Below, one piece after another: positions 1-12,522 of a stretch of 64,000 nucleotides of DNA. The position numbers and the translations under genes are program-made. The stretch is taken from positions 744,001-808,000 of the forward strand of contig JBANDB010000020.1 in assembly GCA_037576215.1 (NCBI GenBank). Direction: 5' to 3'. The notes beneath the pieces were generated by a model. The model worked only from the letters and a program-made list of their open reading frames with translations, was not told the origin of the DNA and did not search any database. Positions within the stretch are counted from its first letter, which is position 1, and the number at the start of each line of letters is the position of its first letter. Source of the DNA: Armillaria gallica (taxonomy: Eukaryota; Basidiomycota; Agaricomycetes; Agaricales; Physalacriaceae).

Positions 1-1490
1 AGGTAGGACATAAGGTGCTTGCACTGACTTCGAAATTTCAAGATGTCACCAGCTGATGACTTGCGGGTGACCCGTGTGCATCGCCCCTGATATTCGCATT
101 CGGGAGCAATATCTCTCAACCAAAGTATGCCTGTAGCTACTCACCAGGTCCGTAGACTCGCTGGCCAGTTGACGTTCGCAAGCTGACACGTCGTAGTGCT
201 AACAGGGTACAACATCATGAAAGTATTAAACTACCTTCGAATCCAAATGTCGGAGGTGATCTACATTATCATTGATGTCTTCTTGACCGAGACCCACCTG
301 CATGCCGATCTAATGACGGGCCAGGACTAGTCAGCAGCGAACTCATTAGCGTCGCCACAGAGGACCCTCTCAGAGTCTCGGTACTCTCTCTTAACGAAGC
401 TCACTTATTACACCACATACAAGGGAAGATTTAAGGGAACGGAGGCAGGTAAAGCTTGTTGGCCAAACAGCAGATGACACTCAGGGAATGCGAGTAGCTC
501 GGAATATCGACGACAACAAATAAAACTCATGTGAAGTATTTGAACATTCTCGTACTAGACAGAATGGAGAGATAATGCCGTCCCAAGTCAGTGGAGAGGA
601 TCATCCTGTGAAGACACACAACTACTCCGAAACATTTGGCTTTCAGGGTTTATTCGTGCTGCGAGACAACAGTACAATCAACTGACGGACGTAACACAGG
701 CGCTCCTGTTTCTTGGAATTTGACGGGTAGGGATCTATCACAGAGATGGATAAAATCATGATAAGACCAGTAGTATGGTAGCGCTGAGTGCGAAGCATGT
801 ACAGCATATACAGCATATACCGTTTTACAAGGTGCGCGCCTACGTTGTCCACTATCGTCAACTGAGAGGACTTAACGCTTCCCGAATCCCCAAACGGATA
901 TTTTGTAAACCATCGATATGAAAGGAGAACAGTCAATAGAGGTACATTGGTTTTTATCATTTACGAGGAGTAAAAAAAAGAATTTTATTCATCATGTCGG
1001 AAACGGAGAATGGATACAGTCATTGTCTACGATGGGAACTATATTCGTAGCATCGGTCCAGGAAGTTTGATCACAACCATGCTTGTCTAAGCTTTGGATT
1101 TGGCGATACTCTAAATGTTTTCAACTATTAATCCCAGTGATAGACGATGAACTGGATAGAACTCACGACTTGGATTTTATCAATGTCAGCGATTATGGTC
1201 GGCCACACATTGGGTTGAATATCAACAAAATATCCCTTGCACGCGGGCAAGTCACATGTTTGGATCACTATCGGTAGAGGAATGCTTGTATAGTGCAACC
1301 GATAATACGTTCCGGGGAAAGAGGCACGTATGTAATTGATCAAGCTCTGTTCAGGGACGAAGAAGACGAGGGTAAATGCAAAAGCAATAGTGAAGTTCAG
1401 GATAGCCGACCTGATAAGTGGATACCTGGGACTTTAAAGCGACACACCGCTTACCCAGCCCTGTGATGATGATGTACTTTGGAGACTTGG
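1..1490. other. No gene seen
   Basis: I find no supported gene, RNA or clear repeat in this stretch. The open frames are short, overlap each other on both strands and show no recognisable domain. Confidence 0.5.
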
Positions 1491-1514
1491 CGGTGGGCAT
1501 GGGCCGGGTCGTGT

Positions 1515-1665
1515 ATGTGGCCTGGATAGTAGACACGGACTGGGTACCGCGCGCGGACTGGATAGTGGACACAGTCTTGGTAGAGCGCATGGTTTGGATA
1601 GTGGACATGGACTGGGTAGTGCTCAGGGACTGATGGGTGCGCCAGGATTGGGTAGCGGGGTTGTA
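1515..1665. repeat. Degenerate 36-bp tandem repeat
   Basis: Three to four imperfect head-to-tail units of about 36 bp share the core GGATAGTGGACA followed by GACTGGGTA. Two neighbouring units are exactly 36 bp long. As the unit is a multiple of three, the minus strand stays open across it and reads as a Ser/Thr/Gln-rich repeat peptide. I regard that frame as a by-product of the repeat, since nothing around it looks coding. Confidence 0.6.
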
Positions 1666-2089
1666 CTGGGCTGTGGGATCGTACTTGGTAGCGTACATGG
1701 CTGTTGTGTAGAGAGAAGGATCGTTGTAAGATGCCCTTTTATAAGATAGGCATGCAGCTTCTTTCCCAAGTTATTGAGCTGATAGCCGCTCGCTGCCATA
1801 ATGAGTATGGGTTGAAACACACACACAGAGTCAGATTACGCTACCACAGTGATGTTGAGATGCAATGCGATACAAGAACGAGCCCACCGTGTTCGAAAGA
1901 ATACATTGTTACATCCGACAGAATCAACTGCGCCAGTGATTAAAGGGTGTGAGCCTGCCATCAACTTTGTTACTGGGTAATAATACAGGATAACAGCATC
2001 TCTCCAGCTACTTTGTTTATCGAGGACACTGGACCGAAGTCTCGAGTAGGTGAGAGCACTGGTTGAACGAATATCGGACCGAGCCGGGT

Positions 2090-4870
2090 ATTGCCGACGA
2101 TGCTCTCCTTCTGCCACCATCACCGTCATTACGTCCTAGGACTCTCGTCGTCCCTTCCTCCTAGTTTCCCTCATGTATCTTTCATGTTTTCTTCAAAATC
2201 GCACCTCAACTACTCCCTGCTCCCCTCCCGCATGATTTCTCCCTGCGAACGCAGGATTGAGGGCATATTTTCGTTCGAGGAAACATATGTAGCAGTATTT
2301 TTACTGGCTAGTCTTGATACTGACGGTCACTAACTTTCAGACCGTCTGATATCTGAAAGACTGTTGGTCCCTTTGTTCATGTTCGTTTTTAAACGACGAC
2401 CAATTACGGCGTTGCCCAGATCTTCCACCAGTGAGCCGATGGAAATTTACGCTGAGGGTCACGGAATATCTGTTCTAGTAGGGTAGGTAGGCTCATCCTT
2501 TTTCAGTACTGGTATCGGACAAACTCTTGATGTGGCTCTTCGTATTAGTATTCCCCTAGAGGCACCGCATCGACAACAAGAGTCTCCATATTGTAATACC
2601 AGCTGCCACGGAGATCGTCACGACAAGACAGGTAATGGCTCGACGGAGGGTGTAAGATGTGGAGATCCCGTGGTTTGCGGTCTGTTCAATCGTGTTTTGT
2701 AAGGCGCCATAGCTGATGGCCGTTAATAGATTGAATGTGATCGGGTTTAAAGCTTGCTTTATGCAAATCTAATTATGGTAAGAGCAGAACACCGAGTACA
2801 CGGGGATGCCATGCTAATTCACCGGATCCTGTTTCCTTCAAAGGATCGAGATCCTTGTGACCATATAAATCGATCACTTGCTCGAAGGAAGGAAGGACTT
2901 GCAAGTTTCTCATGATCTTTGCTGGTAAGAGTTCAGAGAAAAGAAGGGCTACATCTCTCTCTCCTTCACGCTCTCACCATCCTACCAGGTAAGTGCCATA
3001 CCGTTCGCTCTTTCCTTTAGGTTCTCACCGTCGTACCAGAAGTTTGTGTTTTTTTGTTACCCTCCTGCCCTAAACGAGCAACGCAATTAGAGTCGCTCAT
3101 CGAGGTGCATTTACAGGTGAGTCGTCACTTTGTGCTTTTGAATCTTTCCTTTCGCTAAAATTTTGACTTAGAATTCCCTCGACTGCGCAGAATACCAACG
3201 CAGGGGACGCTCTCAATTTTGAACTGACGGGAGATTACGTGTGTTGGAGCTTGACGGTGTGCTTACCCTGGGTGTGGACCGTATGAAATAGTAAGGTATT
3301 GATAATCGGCCGGCCGGCAAGGAGATTATCTGGAGTCTGGGCGTTCAAACGTTCATCATCGTCAAAGTCTCAGTATCAATCAACGACATCCGCACCCACT
3401 ACATCAATCCACCCGCCACCTATTTCTTGCGTAAACATGCCTTTATGTCCACGACACATCGTCACCCCCGGCAGAACATGTATAGGCCATCTATACTCCA
3501 CCATCTTCATTCCCTCATTCTCCCCTTTCCACTCGTATTGTCCGCGGCGTCTGTGTCTGGTACGAAGCTACAAACGGCGGACTTTAGTGATGCCCTACTG
3601 ACTATGGGATGGATTCATATTAATATACGGACGACGTTGACAGGGACGAAGAGACGGCGAGGAAGAACATACATCTTCGTCCTACTTCCCTTCATCTCTC
3701 TCCCATGGTTTCTTGAAAACCACGCCTCAACTAATCCCTGCTCTCCTCCCTTCTCATGACCGCAGGAGAATTCAGGATTGAGGGCATCTTTTCGTTCGGG
3801 GAAACGTACAGGGCGATTTTTTTGATCGCTATACGGTCACTAGTTGTCCGATGTCTGAAGTGTTCTTTGCCTCTGTGTTCGCGTTTCCTGCAGGTTCCGA
3901 CGACTAACTACGCCATCGACTAGATTCTCAAGATTTTTCACCACTGAGCGAATGGCAAATTTACGCTGAGCGTCACAGAGTGTCTGTTATAGTACGGTAG
4001 GTAGACTGCTCTCTTTCACTGAACTAGTATCCGATGAACCCTTAACATCACTCTTTCTCCCAGTATTCCTTTCGAGGTGCCGCACTGACGAGAGGGATTG
4101 GTCAATTTTTGATATTGCAATACCAACTTCCAAGAAGATCGCAATGACAAGACACGATGGAGGACGTAAGATGCGGAGATGCCGGCGTTTCGGGTCTGTT
4201 CAATCGTGCTTTGTGTGACGCCGTAGGTGATTGCCATTAAAAGATCGAAGTCGCTCGTCGAGGTGGGCTCACAGGTGCGTTGTAGCCGTGCTTTGGGGAT
4301 CTTTTCCTTCTTGCTGAAATTTCAAATTTAGGATGCCCTCGACCACCCAGCATACTAACGCAGGTGATTATGAACTGATGGGAGCTTACGTGCGTTGTAG
4401 CCTAGTGATGTCCTTATCCAGGGTGCGGGCGATATGAACTCGAACACATCATACCGCGGGCATTTGATGATGGTCCTGCCGACAAGGGTTTAACTGATTC
4501 ATGGGCATTCATCATCGTCGAAGCCTCAGCATCAACTAACGACATCTGTACCCGACGATGCCACTACAGTAACCCAATTTCCGGTCAAAATGCACCTCTA
4601 TGTCCACTAAATCATTACCCCAGCGGCTACCCCAGGTCACCATATTTATTCCCTTCTTCTCCCTGTCGTTTATCTCCCTTTTACCCTGCGGCACCTGTGT
4701 CTCATAGGACGAAAGGTGTGAGGGAGCCAATTTTGAAGCTGCGCGCCGCGGACGCGACACTGGCTATGGAACGGATGCATATAAACAACGGAACGATCTC
4801 GACAGGGAACGAAGAGATGGTGCGTCGAGGACAACGAGGAGAAAAGTGGACGTCCATGTGGGGATTTAGC
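2090..4870 (+). repeat. Two diverged tandem units of a ~1.2-1.6 kb repeat
   Basis: Unit 1 (about 2.10-3.68 kb) and unit 2 (about 3.68-4.87 kb) are homologous in direct orientation along their length. Anchor pairs: AGGATTGAGGGCAT (about 2253 and 3773), the AATTTACGCTGAG block (about 2443 and 3957), TCATCGAGGTGC against TCGTCGAGGTGG (about 3096 and 4253), and the ATCATCGTC..CTCAG block (about 3356 and 4512). Offsets change from about 1515 to about 1155 bp, so unit 1 carries roughly 360 bp (about 2.74-3.09 kb) missing from unit 2. A shorter related piece may lie at about 5.88-5.99 kb. No protein is recognisable; probably an old non-coding transposon or its untranslated part. Confidence 0.65.
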
Positions 4871-5054
4871 GCATAGTTACCAAGGCAATCGCTGTTTCGT
4901 TCTGCCACGCCGTAGGATCTTGGCAGGAATCCATGAAAGTTATTTTTTTTTTGCGGGTCGGATACCCTTCTTCAAGATGAACGTTTACTTCCTTGGAGCT
5001 TACATTGGAAACCGAAGAGTAGTTGGTTGCGCATGTAAACTGGCAGGATGATGC

Positions 5055-5132
5055 TCGGACATGGCGTAAAGGTTAACATCGCGTCTCGTAGTATATAGGA
5101 CGACCTTTATGGGTTCAAGTCCCCCCGTCCGG
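5055..5132 (+). other. tRNA-like sequence (78 nt)
   Basis: Ends TCGGAC and GTCCGG pair as an acceptor-like stem. GCG/CGC can close a D-arm whose loop holds AAAGG, and GGGTTCAAGTCCC is a good Pol III B-box/T-arm. The anticodon arm is weak and lacks a clear U33-anticodon context, so I call it a decayed tRNA or the head of a tRNA-derived SINE rather than a working tRNA gene. Confidence 0.4.
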
Positions 5133-5311
5133 ATTGATGCAAATTACGAAGAGCTTTTTCGTTCAGTTCTTTCCTTAAAACCGTTCATGAATTCTGTTCG
5201 TGTATGGGTTTTGCGTGCGTGTCGTTATTGTGCTATTGGAAATGTACATGTGTTTCTTGTAGGACTACCACAATTTACAGAGGCTAGTACCCCTTTTGAC
5301 AGCTATCTCGT

Positions 5312-5380
5312 CAGGCCTCGATTGTATAATGGCTAGGCCTTCCCTCATCCTGTGGCTCAGGGTTCTATTCCCTATGTCTG
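5312..5380 (+). other. tRNA-like sequence (69 nt)
   Basis: The 5' CAGGCCT can pair with 3' ATGTCTG at six of seven positions. A D-arm-like TGTATAATGGCTAG follows, resembling the D-arm of eukaryotic tRNA-Gln. AGGGTTCTATTCCCT forms a perfect T-arm stem. The anticodon arm does not fold convincingly. Probably a tRNA pseudogene or SINE head. Confidence 0.35.
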
Positions 5381-7527
5381 CAATCCTCCCAATGTCTGCC
5401 TCTGTTTTTACTGCAGCCCCGGTACGTCAGCTTCTTTTCTTGCCTACTATTTAATAGTTAATATCAAAGCTGAGTGACTCTCCGATTTATTCCCAACGAG
5501 TGATGATGGGATAGTGCATAGGATAAGGGAAGCACGGGAATGATGTGCATATATTGCAATGATCAGTAAAGGCGGCTGTTGAGAACACACCGCCTGCATG
5601 TCAAGAAAACTTGAAGGTGCTCGAGTCTCGACGAAGATAGAGTCCGGTTAAGTGTAAAACACCGCCTTACGTATGGCCTATCTATGTCTTGTTCGAAAGA
5701 ATCCATTGCATGCGCCCGAACCAAACGTGTTTTCCGTTTCGCAGGGATTTCGGAAGACAAACGTACATCTATATTTTCTACATGGGAAGCCTCGAGAAGT
5801 GCGGGAGCGGATTATCGACCTGACATTCAACATAGAGAGCACTTTTGGTCGGCAAAGACGGAAACGGACAGTGCCGGATATTTCCGAAGATGCTTCCTTT
5901 CTACCACCATCGTGAGTTACGTTCGCCGTCCTTCCCTCTCGTACCTCTGCCATCGCCTCTTTGAACTCGCATCCCTGACTACTCCGTCGAAACCTTTCGC
6001 ATAGGCTTCCCCCGGGTGAATGAAGGTCTTGGATTGGGCGCATCCCTGCTGTGGAACACACGTACGTGGCGGGGTTTTGTGATTACCGGTCTTAATGCTA
6101 GCAGTAGCCAACTATCAGACTGTTTTGTCCGACTTATTTGCGCTGTGCGCTCCGTGTATCCTCGTTCTCAAGGATATATGAAGGACGACCGTCGACCGGT
6201 GACATCAACGACTCAACGCCATGATTGACGCATAGAGCTTTATCGATCATCCAGAAGCCACGGCGCACGAGTTCTAGGATGGTTTTTCGTTGTAGGTATG
6301 CCGGCCTTTTTTAGTGTCCGGCTCATCCTAGACATGATTCCTGCAGAAAGCTCTCGGGCTGTATTCGTTGCACAGTATGGAAGGGTACACGCCTTTTTAA
6401 TATCGCAACATGACCCCCATCGCTGTCAAGGGGACAGCTACTCTCAGCACTCCATCTTCAACACGCTCGATGGCCATTCAGACGGACATACGACGAGGAG
6501 ATAGAGTCACTGGTGGCGCTCATCTGGCTTTGTGAGTGTGTCCATTGTGGTTTCGTGTTGCGTAGGTGAGTACTACGTCAGTGTGCTTTGTGATCGTTCC
6601 TTAGGCTGACATCCCTGCTTTAGCGTTGTCTTGACGGTCATTTCCTCGTTCCCGTCTTCTATGGTGATACCCTTCGCGAGGAGGAACCGTCCATATCGAA
6701 CGCAAAGGTGCCTCGGGCACGCATATATTCACCCGCTTCGTTCACCATCATGCTATCCTCAGTGTATGCACGCAGCTTCAATCGCCTTTGCTGCAAACAC
6801 ATGCCTCATTCTATTATTTTCCTCCTTTTTCTCCCTTCATAGACGCGCCCCGCCATCCAGACCATTCTATCGCTCCCATAGTCGTTCCCAATCGTCTTCA
6901 CTCCATGTCGTTTCGCAGGATCCTAACTCCCACTTACTCTGTGAGCACTTTGGGTGTCTGTAAGCCAGATGACGTACGTGGCAGGTACTTAGCGAGGGCA
7001 AATACAACGAGGGACGGGACAATGAAGGGAGGAAATGGCGCCAGAGGACGACGCAAGACCGGATGATAACAATGTGGATGTCTCTCACAGTCACTTACCG
7101 CATGTTATTCCAGAGTCGCTGCGCGTGTTTGATGTGCGACAACGATGATCCCCAGTGAATATGACGAATATCTGAATGTAGATGATTCGTATTCTCCTAT
7201 TGCTTTCTTCGAGCAATCAGTATTACATCGGGCCCGAGGCAACGGATGACTCTGTTCTCGCATAGAAAGCACTCAATGGATTGGAATACATCGAGACGAA
7301 GTCCAGTCTACTGACATCCCAACAATGTCCTCTCGTCTACATCGTACCCACACTCGGATATGGCGTAATCCCCATACGGCTTTACCCCTGATTCAATTCC
7401 CATTATTCGAATGTCTTCCAGGTTACTTTTTGATATCGTTGGACTGAACATTGCATCAATCCTGTACACGATAAAGTAAATTAAATATCTTGCTATCAGA
7501 TATGTACTCGAGCGAAACATGGCGACA

Positions 7528-7758
7528 CTACTGGGGCAGGGGATGGTGAGCGCAAGGCTGGTATATAACATCTCCCTTCCAATGGCTGTACTCATTTGTT
7601 GTAGTAAATTCTTTGCCAAAGACCTTTTCTAGTCTGTCAACGGCCATTTCGCCAGACCGGATCTCCTCAATGTATCTCTGCCAGGCCAGATAATAGTGTG
7701 TGTAGATCCAAAGGGGCGCGGTGGAGGCTGGTAGGTGGAAATTGAGATGTATTTCTGC
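7528..7758 (-). pseudogene. Isolated exon-like reading frame, unassigned
   Basis: Reading the minus strand from 7758 there is an acceptor-like TATTAG and then 76 open codons rich in aromatic and charged residues (HYYLAWQRYIEEI near residues 21-33, NEYSHWKGDVIYQP near 55-68), ending at a TAG. The composition looks like genuine protein, unlike its surroundings, but I do not recognise the family and find no convincing flanking exons. The first base abuts a minus-strand tRNA-like sequence about 50 bp upstream. Probably a relic of an older gene or transposon. Confidence 0.3.
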
Positions 7759-7807
7759 CTAATACGAAAATTAGCAGAGCCAAAAGATACGACAAACTTT
7801 CGGATTT

Positions 7808-7867
7808 CGGATATGGGGATTTGAACCTTGAGCTTGAGCATCTATGATTAGCCTTTTACAATATCCG
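7808..7867 (-). other. Compact tRNA-like sequence (60 nt)
   Basis: On the minus strand the ends CGGATAT and ATATCCG form a perfect 7-bp acceptor-like stem, and GGTTCAAATCCCC is a B-box-like T-loop. Only 60 nt separate the ends, too short for a full cloverleaf, so the D and anticodon arms are reduced. The T-stem itself is weak (two G-C pairs). Confidence 0.35.
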
Positions 7868-8028
7868 AGTGGGAGTTGGATGAGGCGTTTGCTGGAGCAT
7901 ATAAATTTTCTGGTCCTCACTGGCGGGAATCTTTGATAGGGCTTTTAAATTAGGTATGCCGGTGAATTGTTCGTTATGGTGCGGACGATGAAACTAACTT
8001 GTCGGAGAAGATACAGTCTATGAATGCA

Positions 8029-8093
8029 GTCAGGTATAGTATAACTGCTAGCATGGTTCCACCTCACTGCGGGTTCGATTCCCGTATTCTGAC
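8029..8093 (+). other. Compact tRNA-like sequence (65 nt)
   Basis: GTCAGG at the start pairs with TTCTGAC at the end, and CGGGTTCGATTCCCG is a perfect T-arm. The D-arm region TATAGTATAACTGCTAGCA resembles that of tRNA-Glu. Only about 14 nt lie where the anticodon and variable arms should be (normally 21-22), so it cannot form a canonical cloverleaf. It is clearly related to the copy at 8678-8741. Confidence 0.45.
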
Positions 8094-8304
8094 CTGATAT
8101 ATACAATCTCACTGAGTTTTTTTATGCCCTCGCGCTAGTTTGACCATCGTTTGTGGCAACGAAAGATGGATCAATGTGCCTTGTTCCTTTGTCCATAGAG
8201 AAGTGTGCACGATTAAGTGTTTCCAGAAACTGGTTTGTATTTCTAGCTGGAATATGCTAGAGGAAGATTTTTTGTTTGTGGGAAGCGAGCGTGGCCACGA
8301 TAAA

Positions 8305-8369
8305 CAGTGCAGGTATCACAGCGTAGTGGTACAATCTGTGATACCTCGGAGTTCGATTCTCCGTCACTG
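8305..8369 (+). other. tRNA-like sequence with one long hairpin replacing two arms
   Basis: CAGTG/CACTG form an outer stem and CGGAGTTCGATTCTCCG a perfect T-arm. Between them AGGTATCACAG (8311-8321) and CTGTGATACCT (8336-8346) form a perfect 11-bp stem with a 14-nt loop. The element therefore folds as an outer stem, one long hairpin and a T-arm. A degenerate relative of its 3' half lies near 8830-8862. Confidence 0.45.
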
Positions 8370-8677
8370 CATATGGGCTGCTTCGCAGAATTTTTAAGCT
8401 CGTCTGAAAACCAAGAATTACCGGGATGTATCATGTATGTACAATCCGAGCATATAGAATTAGAAACATCCAGATAGTCGGTGACGTTTCCCAATACCAC
8501 TACGACACGAAGATCAGGTTTTCGGCTCCTCTCAACAGACTAGTATTTTCAAAGGTGTCAGTGCCCGAAGTCCATATCTACTTATATCGCACCAGTATGT
8601 TCCAGAGGAGACTGTGCGGAAAATGATAAGCAAGATGAGAGCAACTGTTGTGGTACCTGATCATCGACTGCAGTACG

Positions 8678-8741
8678 ATCAGAAGTGGTTTAACAGCTAG
8701 CTTGGTCCTATCCTTTGCGGGTTCGATTCCCGCATTCTGGT
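8678..8741 (+). other. Compact tRNA-like sequence (64 nt)
   Basis: ATCAGAA pairs with TTCTGGT (one G-T pair) and GCGGGTTCGATTCCCGC is a perfect T-arm. The layout and much of the sequence match the copy at 8029-8093, including the shortened anticodon region. These are two members of one small family. Confidence 0.45.
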
Positions 8742-9244
8742 TTGATGGTACGACATATTGTCATTTTATACCCGGTCTCAGGTGCTGTTTTGTCCCTTTT
8801 TTCGGAGTGTTATCATTATATTTCTGCGGTGGTATCTTGGAATTAGATTCTCCGTCGCTGAGCATACTTCAATTAAGATTTATTACTAGCATAACTGTAA
8901 GTGCACGTCTATGGAACACAGATCTCCATGAAAAAAAGGCTACCGATACTGGAGAGTTAGCAAGTAGCGTAAGATGAGCCTGTGGCGAAATGGGGAAATC
9001 CGGTATGAAGGATGAAGATTTTAAATCACAATATCACTTGCCAAAACATGTATTGATTCAAGTTTTCTGGAATATGCGTGCTCCGAGTCTGAAATCATTC
9101 AGTGTACGATTCCGTCATTATCGCGATGGAAACATAATTCTCGACACTGTTTCATAGTAGAGGATACAGCACAGAAATTCTTAACTAAGGGAGATGGAAA
9201 TTCTACTGTTGAACCTTATCGCGCAGTATCTGGATGTCCAGACC

Positions 9245-9838
9245 GAGCTCATCCAACAAGTGGGTCTTGTGGTGAATAGGGCTTACCTGTACCTCTAACC
9301 GCCAAGCGCACATTGGGTGTAAGATCTCTCGAAGCCTGGAATGTTGGGGTGTATCGATAAGGTGGTTGGTCTTCTGAGAGTTATCAAGATATGCGTCCAG
9401 TAGTTACACCAATATGCATACATCCTCCGTCCACATGACCTAGCCAAAGTACGTCAGCTTATATGACAAACTAGGTATAGAGAGACAAACCTAGCTCAAA
9501 TCCTCGTCCTTGACAGGTCGAAAACGAAGGCTGGTTAACGAAAGATAGAACATCCGGAGATCGACGGACGGACGACGAATTAGCTAGGACTTACTCGAAA
9601 CCTAATGTTACGTGGTCGAAATGCCGGACAAACAAACTAGCTCCCTCCTTTTGTCTGTCGCGAAGACGGCGAACCGCCGCTCACTCAACGTAGGTCACAT
9701 TTGCTAGATACCTAAAATCGAAGGAAAATAGACATGGATAAGGGTAAACAATGATAGTAAGGTTCTGCAGCAAGGTCACGACGTAGGAGACACCTTGCTA
9801 CCGGAGACAGGCAGAACGAGAAAGGCGTCATGGTAGTT
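9245..9838 (+). repeat. Dispersed repeat, longest copy
   Basis: This non-coding stretch is similar in direct orientation to 14415-14800 (shared blocks: ACGTGGTCGAA, GAGATCGACGGACG, TTGACAGGTC, ATATGCATACAT) and, in its last 165 bp, to about 57042-57205 (shared: CACATTTG.TAGATACC, GTAAACAATGAT.GTAA, CAGCAAGGTCA). It encodes no recognisable protein. I take it to be the most complete of three copies of a decayed element. Confidence 0.6.
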
Positions 9839-10662
9839 TAATCTGAGTTAGAAAACAGGTATGAACACCGGATTCTGTGCACCACAGAACGTGTCACTGC
9901 CATCAGAGACTGAAGAAAAATGCAAACCTCCTGTGACCTCTAGCATTTGGCGCATGCTTTGGAGGTAAGCGCCTAAACCTTGATTACTGTACTGTGATCC
10001 GGAACTGATCTTGGATACATCAGCGTGAGTTCTCGTCACTCGAGGAGCTTGTTTGTGATATCCCTCTCCCGCAGGATACCTACCAAAGCCGTTGCAGGTG
10101 ATACCTACCTTCCCTATAGTTCAGAATTCTCGCATCGTCTCTAGAGGTAAGAGACCTTGCTTGGTATGTTTCTCTTGTTTCTTCCGCCAGTTTGGTTCGA
10201 AAGATTCACGAGGTTGATAGGTCTCGCTACTCGCAGCTAGGACTCGCCAACACTTAGCATAATCATGACTGTGTCTGTGATGCCCTCAAGAATCGATCAC
10301 TGGCATGGAGGGAGTTTCAGTGCGCATAAATAAGATATTCATCAATGAAATCGGGTACACGCAAAAGTGCAAACATGAATGAACACAATATGTAAATAAG
10401 GCATAGTAACAATCGATCTACCTGAGGATCTACAATCACATCCCCGCCATAAAGCCATCCTTTTTTCTTCAATTGGTATGGTACCATCGTTGCTTTAGAG
10501 GAGAGACTACTAAGAACTATCCGCCTTGTGTCGCTCCTAGGATAACTCGGAAAAAGATCGGGATGTTCGCACACATACTTTCACAGGTGGAAGCACTTCC
10601 GGATTGCCTGTCTTCGTGTCTCCTTCACGCTGTATCTGTTGTCTCCATAGCATCTTCTACTA

Positions 10663-12522
10663 TTAAACAGTGACCGAACTCACCTGAATTCCTCCATCAG
10701 TTGTTGTTGCAATACCGCTCACTCCATTGCGGGGGTGAGTCAACGAGCCCAGAGTGAGAGTTTCATTGTCCCTGCTACGGCGAGCCGCACTAAATGCTGA
10801 TATCGTGAGCATTCCATCAGATGACTGGATGTATGCTCTCGAATTCAAATTTGCCAATAGAGTACTGAAATAGAGGGAGCAGAGCGAATATTCGACGATA
10901 CTATAATAAAGCGCAGCGGGGTAGATTGTGAGCTGACATCATAGTAGTTCAGCGCATCAAAAACTCGATGGAAAGACAACACTACGAACAAGCACGAGTG
11001 CGACGGTAGAGGTGATGGCTGTCAATGCGCCACTCAGAACAATGACCGTAATGAGGCGGTCTACGATGCGCTGCGTTCTAATAGAATGGATGTGGTCGGA
11101 GGCGGCTGTGAAAGGTATTCAAAAACGCACTTGGGGATAGTAGGCATTCCCGTGCGAGTTAGAAGGAATATCATGATAAGGGATATGACAACATCCACAG
11201 CGATTGAAACGCCCATATAAGAGATGTTGAATCCCTAGAATCCGTCAGTACAATGGAAGCCGGGCAAGACGTGTTACGGACCACTATCAGAGGCGCTGGT
11301 ACAACTTCCAGGGGTTTCCCATACCTATATTGAAGTAAATAATGTTGACAGAAGAGACCAACACGTCACCCACACATTTATCAGATATACTTGGAAACAA
11401 AACGCGAAGTGAGCTTTCTGGACGTTGCGATATATATGCACCTACCGAAGACTACAACTGTGCATTTAAAAATATTTAATAAGAGAAATCATGAATGAAA
11501 TCCACGCACCTAGTTGCCAACAAGAGAGCGTAATCTAAAGTTTGAAAAAGAGTTCAAAGCTCAAGTGATATAAATTGAATTGATGCTAACCATGATAACT
11601 ATCAATACGAGGGTGGTGTATTTTTGCATTTTTGAGCGAAAGGTCTGTTTGGAAACTGAAAGACGTCAATTTATCTGCCGGGGTCGTCTGCAGCACTCAC
11701 ATATATAGATTCTTCGAATGAAGTATAACTGTACAATAACAATGACGATAGTCTGCGAGAACATCAGTACAACTCATTGGTAGTTATGCTCTCTGTTTAT
11801 TTACCTCTACCCAGATGTGATGCTTTTATGGGAACCGTCAAACCATGAGTTTCATTTCAAAAGAGCTCGAGTAGCGTACCAAAATTGCCCTACAGAGGAG
11901 TGAAAGATGTTAGCTTTGTACTGAAAGGGTCTGCCATTGACATACGTTGGCGCTTCATCTAGTCCCCCGATCCTTCCGTACTGATATATTAAAACGCTCC
12001 ACTCTAAAAGAAAGGGTTCAAATTTAAGTCATAGAATACATCCAGTGTATACTCACGCCCTTTCAGAACGAGAATTCCATTGGTCGTATCGAACACCCTA
12101 TTGGCTTGTCAATAGATAGATCTCCTTTCTATTAGTAGAAATTACGTGCCAGAGTGCACCTATCTGTCCAGAAATTAACAGTAGCTGTCGCAAAAGAGTG
12201 AAATATATCTACCAAGATTCTCAGAAACCGTGGATCAACATTGCCGGAGCTTGAAGGATATTTCTATCAGTGCAAGCTTTCTAATAAAGTGCAAGGACCG
12301 TACTTCATGTAATATATAAAGCTGAGCGGATGAAGGTCAAACATGCAAGGAAGGAGGCTGCAGAATTACTCTGAATTAGACGTACACTTGAAGACTTGAT
12401 ACACCCCACATCGCGCAGGCGAGCCAAGATCCAACAAGAAGAGAGCCATAAGTCGAAGTGAGATCCAAGATAATGGTGTTCTCAGTGGGCACAGGGCAGT
12501 TTGATGTCGTGGTGTTGGCCAT
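10663..12522 (-). CDS. DUF6534-like multi-pass membrane protein
   Basis: A multi-exon gene on the minus strand. The first exon starts at MANTTTSNC (12522) and carries the N-terminal segment STYGSLLVGSWLACAMWGVS, like the start of agaricomycete DUF6534 proteins. Further exon-sized pieces match the family in order: DPRFLRILVDIFHSF (about 12.21 kb), QTIVIVIVQLYFIRRIY (about 11.73 kb), a segment with RIVDRLITVIVLSGALTA (about 11.0 kb), and LANLNSRAYIQSSDG (about 10.85 kb), the conserved C-terminal tail. The family has several membrane spans and no known activity. Exon borders are unresolved and stops lie between the pieces, so it may be decaying. The 3' end may lie lower, near 10.45 kb. Confidence 0.5.

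Noticed and set aside
1351..1698. Minus-strand Ser/Thr/Gln repeat protein
   Set aside because: The frame is open only because of a 36-bp tandem repeat; there is no conserved flank or intron structure.
5055..8741. Functional tRNA genes
   Set aside because: None of the candidates forms a normal anticodon arm with U33 and a readable anticodon.
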